Below, one piece after another: positions 59,980-64,000 of a stretch of DNA of 64,000 bases. The notes under the pieces were generated by a model. That model was given only the letters and a program-made list of their open reading frames with translations. It did no database searches and was not told the origin of the DNA. The stretch comes from Niebla homalea. Taxonomy: Eukaryota; Ascomycota; Lecanoromycetes; Lecanorales; Ramalinaceae. Where the stretch lies: assembly GCA_019925105.1 (NCBI GenBank), contig JAHGAU010000006.1:1881386-1945385 (forward strand). Direction: 5' to 3'. A program made the translations under genes and the position numbers. Every line of letters starts with the position of its first letter. Position 1 is the stretch's first letter.

Positions 59980-60430
59980 ATTATAGCCCGGGGTTGGATT
60001 TATTACTTAACGTCGCCTATAAACGCCCCAATCCTTTTTATACTTAAGAAGAACGGTGGCCTTTATTTTTATATTAATTATTATAGGTTAAATACGGTTA
60101 TAATTAAAAATCGATATTTATTACCCTTAATTATTGAGACCCTTAATTAATTAAATGGCTTTAAATAATTTATTAAGTTAAACCTTAAGGATACCTATTA
60201 TTAATTACGGATTAAGTCCGATAATAAGTAGAAAACGGCGTTCCGTATACGTTATGGCCACTTTAAGTATCTCGTTATACCGTTTAAGTTAATTAACGCC
60301 TTAATAACCTTTTAAGTTTATATTAATTATATTTTTATTAATTTTATTAATATAATTTATATAATTTATTTAAACGATATTTTAATATTTAATAAGAATC
60401 CGGCGGATTATTAACGTTATATTTAATAAA
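59980..60430 (+). pseudogene. Reverse transcriptase remnant of element E, catalytic box YLND
   Basis: Plus strand: IYYLTSPINAPILFILKKNG, GLYFYINYYRLNTVIIKNRY, LLPLIIETLN, FIKLNLKDTYYQLRIKSDNK, KTAFRIRYGHFKYLVIPFKL, INALITF and YLNDILIFNKNPADYQRYI. The YLDD box at 60367-60378 reads YLND, so only the first catalytic aspartate of the pair is lost. It is the best preserved RT of the D/E/F group. Confidence 0.92.
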
Positions 60431-60839
60431 TTTTTAAGTAACTTTATTAATTTTAATTTTACGTTAATTTTAAGAAATATTAATTTAATATTATTTAAAT
60501 AGAATTCTTAAGGTTTATCGTTTCTATTAAAAGGATTTAAATAAATTAAGAACGTATTTAAATTATTAAGGATTAATTTACCTTAAAAATTTACCGGGAA
60601 GTATAAGTCTTTTTAAGTTTTATAAATTTTTATTATTATTTTATTTATAAATATTTAAGGATAATTAAGCCCTTAATTAATTTACTTAAGGGTAATAAGG
60701 AAAGGAAAAAGGTTAACCCGTTAAAGTAGAATAATACAATTAATACGGCGTTCTACCGGCTCCGTAAGATATTTATTAACGTATTATTATTCCGTTATTT
60801 TAACTTAAAACGGGGGGTATAAATAAAGATTAATATATC

Positions 60840-61400
60840 CAACTTTATTATTATAAGCATTTTATTTTAATAATTTAAGGAAAATTATTAACGCTTAATT
60901 ACGTATTAATCCAGAAAAATAACCCTTACCAAATAGAATTATAAAACGTATAATTAAAAGTTTTTTACTATTATTACGGCGTTTAAGTAATAATAATATT
61001 ATTTAAAAAAAAGCTTTAAAGTTATTTAAATATAAATAAATTATAATAACCTTTAAAGGTTTATAAAATAGTTAATATTAAACTTATATTAAGTTAAATA
61101 AGCCTTAAAACTTATTAATTATAACTTTAAAGTATTTTATTATTAAAATAAAATAAACCTTATTAATCTTTTATTAAGACGTTTAAATTATAAAGGAGTT
61201 TTACCTTTTAATATTATTTTATTATTTACTTTATAGAATAAACTTATATTTTAATCCGATAAATCGGTAAAATACCGGTAAACGGCGGTTATTAATTACT
61301 AACTATTATTTACTTTAAGAAATATTTAAATTATTATTCCGTAAAAAGAGATTTAATAGTTATTTAAAGGGTTTTATAAGGAATTTAAGCCGATTAAGTT
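60840..61400 (+). pseudogene. RNase H remnant of element E
   Basis: Plus strand after the RT: a decayed DASNxAIxxILSQ-like start near 60838, SRKIT, NYKTYN, KFFTIITAFK, KKSFKVIQI, INYNNL and LLRRLNYKGVLPFNI. Family motifs are xSRKMxxxExNYxIHDKELLAI and TDHxNLxxF. The equivalent region of D lies between TRIM2 and element A. Confidence 0.65.
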
Positions 61401-61419
61401 ACTTATTAAGGATTTATAG

Positions 61420-62280
61420 GCCAATAATACGTTTATATATAAGATTAAGGACGATAATATAGCGCCGACGTATTCTCGTTAAGGTTATAATAATACTTAA
61501 AAACTTAATCTTAATAACCTTATTATTTATAAGGGTTATATATATGTTCCCCGGGATAAAGCGGTTAGAAAAAAGCTAATTAATAAGTATTATAATAACC
61601 TATTAACGGGCCACTTTAAAGCTAAAAAGATTTATAAGCTCTTGGCTTATAAATATTATTAAGATAATTTAAAGGCTTAAGTTAATAATTATATTAAAAC
61701 GTATAATATTTATTAAAAGATTAAAATATTACGTTACCGCTTTTATAATAAGTTTATTTTACTTTTTTAACCGGCCGTACCTTAAAAAAAATTTAATATA
61801 GACTTTATTACCGGTTTACTTGTAAATAAGGTTAAGGATAACGTTTATAATTCGATTTTAATGATTATAAATAGGTATATAAAAATATATAGATATTTTC
61901 CCGTTATAAAATAAATTAATATTATTATATTAATAAACCTTTTCTTTAAAGAAATCGTATTACGTTATAGTACGCCGGCTGGAATTGTAATTAACCGGGG
62001 GTCTTTATTTATTAATAAATTCTGGGGTTCGGTATATTACTATATAAAGATAAAGTATAAGTTAAGTATCGCTTTCTATCCGTAAACGGATAATTAAATA
62101 AAACGTTAAAATTAAAACCTTAAATAATACTTAAAAACCTTTATTAACTCCGAATAAACGAATTAAATAAGGTTATTTCCTTTAATTAAATTTACTTATA
62201 TAAACTCGGAATACTTAATTTTAAGTTATAGCCTTTTTATAATAATATATAATTATAATCCAGATATTTATTTTAAACTT
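61420..62280 (+). pseudogene. Integrase remnant of element E
   Basis: Plus strand, around 61930-62110: LFFKEIVLRYSTPAGIVINR, GSLFINKFWGSVYYYIKIKY and KLSIAFYPQTDN, matching LFxxxIVxxHGxPxxIVSDRGxxFxSxFWxxLxxxLxIxxxLSTAYHPQTDGQ. The second catalytic aspartate is Asn (INRG). A decayed IDFITGLP-like segment near 61800 (DFITGLLVNKV) marks the first catalytic region and keeps its Asp. Confidence 0.82.
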
Positions 62281-62894
62281 AAAAATAAACTTATAAAAAA
62301 AAATACTTATAATAAAAAATAAAGTTAAAATATTATATAAAATATAATTAATATTAATAAACCGATAACGTTATATTATTAAATTGACTTAAAAGATATA
62401 TAATAAGAAATATAAGTTAAAATTATATAACGTTAATAATTTAATAATATTAAATATTAAAAACCTTAAGTTAAAATAATTAAATAAAAAGCTTACGCCT
62501 TAATTTATAAGACCCTTTAGAATCAATAATAAAATTAAAACGTAAATATACCGTTTATTCCTTTTTATTATTTATTAAATTTATCTTATTATTTATATTT
62601 TTCTTTTAAAGTTTTATTATATTTATATTAACGATTAAATAACGGAAATTATAATATAAATATTTAAATTAATTAATAATAAAGAGGAATAAATAATTAA
62701 AGAAATTATTAATAAGGTTAAAAGTAAAAAGGGCGTTTAATATTAAATTAAGTAAATTAATTAAAACCCTAAATATAATTAATAAGTGCCGGAAACGGAC
62801 TTAAAGTATTCTTAGGAATTACGGAAATAATATAATAAAATAATACGGAATAAAAGGAGACGTAAATAAGGTTATAACGTTATAATAACGGAAG

Positions 62895-62925
62895 TTATAT
62901 ATATAGTTAATAACTATATATATAA
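62895..62925. repeat. Perfect palindrome in the post-integrase region of E
   Basis: Two perfect 15-base arms around one central A (TTATATATATAGTTA and its complement). The same palindrome, with one RIP-type mismatch, is in D at 1970-2000. Confidence 0.55.
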
Positions 62926-63468
62926 TTAATATTATAATTACTTAATTTTTATATATTATCCTCCCGTAAGATTATTAGAGTTTAAGCTTTAATTAATAAT
63001 TTTACTTATTATAGGTATTATATACGCGGATAAGCCGGTATTATAAAAGCAATTATCTTTATTATAATATTATATTTAATAAGAATAATTTTAATAATAA
63101 CCGTAATAATATTAAAAAAGGTAAAAAGGCATAAGCGTTAAATTATAAGTGCTTAATACGTTATTAAGGAAATATTAAGTAAATAAAGTTAAAGAAATAA
63201 AGTTATTTAAAATAATAAAAGATTAATAAATATATTTATTAAGTTTACGCTGATATATTAATAACTTTAATAATATTATCTACCTTATTGCTTTTTAATA
63301 ATATATAAATTATAAGCATTTAACATTTAATATTATTAATTTTAATATTTAACGTTAAATTTTAATAATATTAATATATAAAAATAAAAAAATAATCTAT
63401 AGTTCCGTATTAACGTAAGCTTTCTTCCTTTATAAATAGGTTAATAAGGTTAAGAATAAGTATAAAGG

Positions 63469-63475
<7 letters not shown>

Positions 63476-63504
<29 letters not shown>
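63476..63504. repeat. Run of 29 T in element E
   Basis: Uninterrupted T29, the plus-strand face of the Lys-coding tail of the antisense frame (AAA codons). D and F have mixed AAG/GAA purine tracts at the equivalent place (about 1420-1460 and 33365-33400). It is probably slippage expansion in E. The true length may vary between reads. Confidence 0.7.
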
Positions 63505-63509
63505 CCGTT

Positions 63510-64000
63510 TTCCTTTCCGCCTTAATTAAAAGCTTTTTTTTAACGTTATTCACCGGAGGGGCTCCTTAACTCGATTCTGGGGTATTACTTTTAAAAGTTA
63601 AGGCCGATTTTTCCGATAACGTTATTAAGGAAGGTATAACCTTTTCTTCTTCTTCCTTAAACGGGTTAAAGCCCGAATTATACGTACTTAAAAGCTTAAA
63701 ATTAAACCCTTTCGTTACCGGTAATACGCCGGGACTTAAAAATAAATTCTCCGACGGATCGATTAATAACGGAAAGCCCGGACTTTTTATAATAATTTAA
63801 TTTAATTATTAAACGTTAACGCCGTTACGCTATAAACGGATTAAATATACTTATTTATTCTTTAAGGAAGTGAACTTTTTCCTCCGCCGCCGCCGTACGT
63901 ATAGTAAACGTATTTCTCTTTATTTAAAGAACCGAAATTTCCTCCTTAATTTTTATAATAACCCGGCGGAATATATACTCCATATAACCGGCCGTTATTA
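63510..64000 (-). pseudogene. Antisense ORF (aORF) of element E, partial at window edge
   Basis: Minus-strand frame opposite to gag-pol. It is open for 76 codons (63569-63796): KSPGFPLLIDPSENLFLSPG, then VLPVTKGFNFKLLSTYNSGF, NPFKEEEEKVIPSL and EKSALTFKSNTPESS. After one TAA it continues GAPPVNNVKKKLLIKAERKT and poly-Lys. Upstream the frame carries only scattered stops and includes a basic run YVRRRRRKK near 63885-63900. It is homologous in frame to the plus-strand frame of D at 907-1488. The function is unknown, and the family is not recognised. The N-terminus may lie beyond 64000. Confidence 0.55.

Larger units (their letters stand above)
57676..64000 (+). mobile_element. Gypsy LTR retrotransposon E (sister of D), right end outside window
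   Basis: Plus-strand element starting TGTTAGCAGCTAGCGCC, preceded by GTAAT (57671-57675), its likely target duplication. Order: LTR (57676-58035), gag (about 58390-58800), RT (about 59980-60430), RNase H (about 60840-61400), integrase (about 61420-62280), then a post-integrase region that runs to the window edge with an antisense ORF. It aligns to D through its whole visible length in opposite orientation and is better preserved, so it served to interpret D. Confidence 0.88.

Noticed and set aside
1..64000. Mitochondrial or plastid DNA because of the AT content
   Set aside because: Nuclear fungal LTR and LINE retrotransposons with RIP-type substitution patterns explain the composition. No organelle genes are present.
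1..64000. Centromere call from the AT-rich nested repeats
   Set aside because: The same structure occurs in ordinary AT-rich repeat blocks of RIP-competent fungi. Sequence alone cannot separate the two.

Overview
This window is a very AT-rich block of repeats from what looks like a filamentous ascomycete. I see no intact protein-coding gene, no tRNA or rRNA gene and no CRISPR array. The organism call rests on the signature of repeat-induced point mutation (RIP): over tens of kilobases CpA and TpG are almost absent, TpA is everywhere, and paired long terminal repeats (LTRs) differ almost only by C-to-T and G-to-A changes. The species cannot be named from this.

Layout, left to right. Element D, a Gypsy retrotransposon on the minus strand, runs from beyond position 1 to 30945. 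Element A (Gypsy, plus, 3373-25953) is inserted in it. A contains element B (Gypsy, minus, 4789-13414) and element C (Gypsy, plus, 15798-23065). A small non-autonomous LTR element (TRIM1, 12124-13330) sits in B's right LTR, and TRIM2 (26676-27929) sits in the pol region of D. After about 490 bp of background comes element F (Gypsy, minus, 31436-45501), related to D. F contains a LINE (minus, 38218-44007) and a foldback MITE-like element (about 44325-44876). Next comes an unrecognised repeat, G (plus, to about 49640), holding TRIM3 (45966-47172). Then a spacer of about 1 kb of largely single-copy DNA (49641-56226) is split by a Copia element, I (minus, 50299-55895). The spacer carries a gene fragment and ends at a second, inverted copy of G (56227-57675). 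Finally element E, a sister of D on the plus strand, starts at 57676 and runs off the window.

The boundaries are well supported. A, B, C, F and the three TRIMs each have TG...CA ends and perfect 5-bp target-site duplications. I has a 5-bp duplication with one RIP-type change, and the LINE has a 12-bp duplication. The insertion order can therefore be read directly: D, then A, then B and C, then TRIM1 in B.

Every reverse transcriptase I could read is dead: the catalytic YxDD box is changed to NN, DN or ND, and in D it is deleted. Two points stand out. RIP damage tapers off over roughly the outer 50-150 bp of every element. D, E and F also share a region after the integrase that contains a frame-conserved open reading frame antisense to gag-pol, ending in a Lys-rich tail. 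Domain limits inside the decayed coding regions are approximate and come from reading translations by eye.
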